8,013 nucleotides of DNA. Source: an uncultured Granulosicoccus sp. GTDB lineage: Bacteria; Pseudomonadota; Gammaproteobacteria; Granulosicoccales; Granulosicoccaceae. Position 1 is the stretch's first letter. Each line of letters begins with the position of its first letter. Positions 7,161 to 8,013 of the stretch are shown in pieces. The notes beneath the pieces were generated by a model. It had not been told where the DNA came from, searched no databases, and was given only the letters and a program-made list of their open reading frames with translations. A program made the translations under genes and the position numbers. Location of the stretch: the NCBI GenBank assembly GCA_937924505.1, contig CALDSR010000042.1, forward strand, positions 1 through 8,013, written 5' to 3'.

Positions 7161-8013
7161 CGCCCACTCTGCTCGATCAATGCACTCTTTAGTGCTGCAA
7201 CATCCCAACCCGCATCAAGAGCCCGCTTGAACAAGGCATGCTGTGTTTCAGGTGCCAATCCATCTATCGGTGGGTCACGATCGAGATTAGTTGGAAAGGA
7301 ATAGCCCTCCGCAGTGGCGGCGATTAAGGCGTGCAATTCCAAGGTATCGAGTTTTCCCGCATTGAGCGCTTGTTGAACGAATGGGTAGAGCCGCACACTC
7401 ATGCCTTGCCGGTCAATGACTTCCATCGCACGACCAAACGCTGAAGACACCTGCAGTAAATTGGCGAGTCGATTTATATCACTACTTTGGTTCTCGCCGG
7501 CTGCATGAAACAGCGCAGGGTTGAAAAACAGTGCATCACCTTTCGCAAGCGGAAGTTGCACATTACGCTCTTCAAAATTTTGCCGAAAATCATCACGACG
7601 CCAGGCACAATATCCCGCTCGATACTGCTGCGAGAAAGGTAATAGCTTGGTCGCCCCACTCTCTACCGGCATATCGCAGTGAGCAATTGCACCTTGCAAG
7701 GTCAGCACCGGTGACAGTTCATGAACGTGGGCTGGATAACTGGCCGATATGTCAGCGGTCTGGAAACCCAGATGGTAATCGCGATGCGCGAGTTGCGCGG
7801 CCCCTCCGGGGTACACCAGATTGACCTGTGCGGTCATCTGGTAGTTGGGCCCAAGCCAGGCTTCGGATGCGGCATCGATAACCGGATTGGAAAAATAGTC
7901 GATATAAGTCTCTGGGGATTCTTCAGCCAGCTTCTGCAAGGAATTCCAGATACGGTCATTATTGCCGGCAGCGGCAAAGTGGTCTGCCCCACCACCGGCC
8001 GTTGCCTTTTCCC
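7145..8013 (-). CDS. Phytanoyl-CoA dioxygenase (PhyH)-like Fe(II)/2-oxoglutarate oxygenase (5' end missing)
   Basis: The frame is open to the window edge on the minus strand, stop TGA at 7147-7145; 288 residues are visible and the start lies beyond base 8013. The TTG at 7939 is internal, because similar sequence (GGGADHFAAAGNNDRIWNSL) continues upstream of it. The iron site is visible: H-R-D in LAHRDYHLGF (residues 76-78 of the fragment; His codon 7784-7786) and the distal His in NPALFHAAGEN (residue 169; codon 7505-7507). R181 (codon 7469-7471) follows 12 residues later, as expected for the Arg that binds 2-oxoglutarate. PhyH-family enzymes hydroxylate a wide range of small molecules, so the substrate is unknown. 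It runs convergently to the candidate immunity gene and overlaps its 3' end by 16 bp, with no room for a terminator between them. It is probably unrelated to the toxin unit. Confidence 0.88.
   Translation of the reverse strand, partial: EKATAGGGADHFAAAGNNDRIWNSLQKLAEESPETYIDYFSNPVIDAASEAWLGPNYQMTAQVNLVYPGGAAQLAHRDYHLGFQTADISASYPAHVHELSPVLTLQGAIAHCDMPVESGATKLLPFSQQYRAGYCAWRRDDFRQNFEERNVQLPLAKGDALFFNPALFHAAGENQSSDINRLANLLQVSSAFGRAMEVIDRQGMSVRLYPFVQQALNAGKLDTLELHALIAATAEGYSFPTNLDRDPPIDGLAPETQHALFKRALDAGWDVAALKSALIEQSGRQSAA

Noticed and set aside
7531..7824. 97-residue plus-strand open frame opposite the PhyH-like gene
   Set aside because: It is antisense to the region carrying the HxD iron-binding motif, and no Shine-Dalgarno or domain is visible.

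Overview
The window looks like chromosomal DNA of a Gram-negative bacterium, probably a proteobacterium and perhaps a marine gammaproteobacterium. The evidence is a periplasmic solute-binding protein of the NMT1/THI5-like kind, a Sec-exported RHS/YD-repeat giant, and a PhyH-type dioxygenase, in DNA of roughly 50% G+C. The taxonomic guess is inference; no rRNA, tRNA or lineage marker is present.

Layout. (1) 1-600, plus strand: the C-terminal half of an ABC-transporter substrate-binding protein, closed by a strong rho-independent terminator (639-670). (2) 671-886: a non-coding leader with a candidate sigma70-type promoter and two dyad-symmetric elements. (3) 887-6598: one 1903-residue RHS-repeat protein. 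Its parts, in order, are an N-terminal signal sequence, a DUF6531-like entry domain, about 28 YD-type repeats, the RHS-associated core (ending near residue 1244), and an unusually long C-terminal region of about 660 residues. That region holds an unrecognised five-cysteine segment, a hydrophobic stretch, a helical pre-toxin linker, and a terminal domain that resembles bacterial EndoU-type (BECR-fold) RNase toxins. (4) 6561-7160: a small acidic protein whose start lies inside the end of the RHS gene, in the position expected for the cognate immunity protein. (5) 7145-8013, minus strand: most of a phytanoyl-CoA dioxygenase-like protein, N-terminus beyond the window, converging on and overlapping the immunity gene by 16 bp.

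How they work together. The RHS gene and the small gene behind it are best read as a polymorphic toxin/immunity pair. The RHS repeats would form a shell around a C-terminal nuclease, and the overlapping gene would protect the producer. The export route suggested by the N-terminus is Sec rather than a type VI (PAAR) N-terminus. The flanking transporter and dioxygenase genes look like unrelated metabolic genes. The terminator isolates the toxin unit on the left, but no terminator is visible on the right. The main candidate for something undescribed is the toxin-immunity pair, together with the unexplained segment between the RHS core and the nuclease tip.
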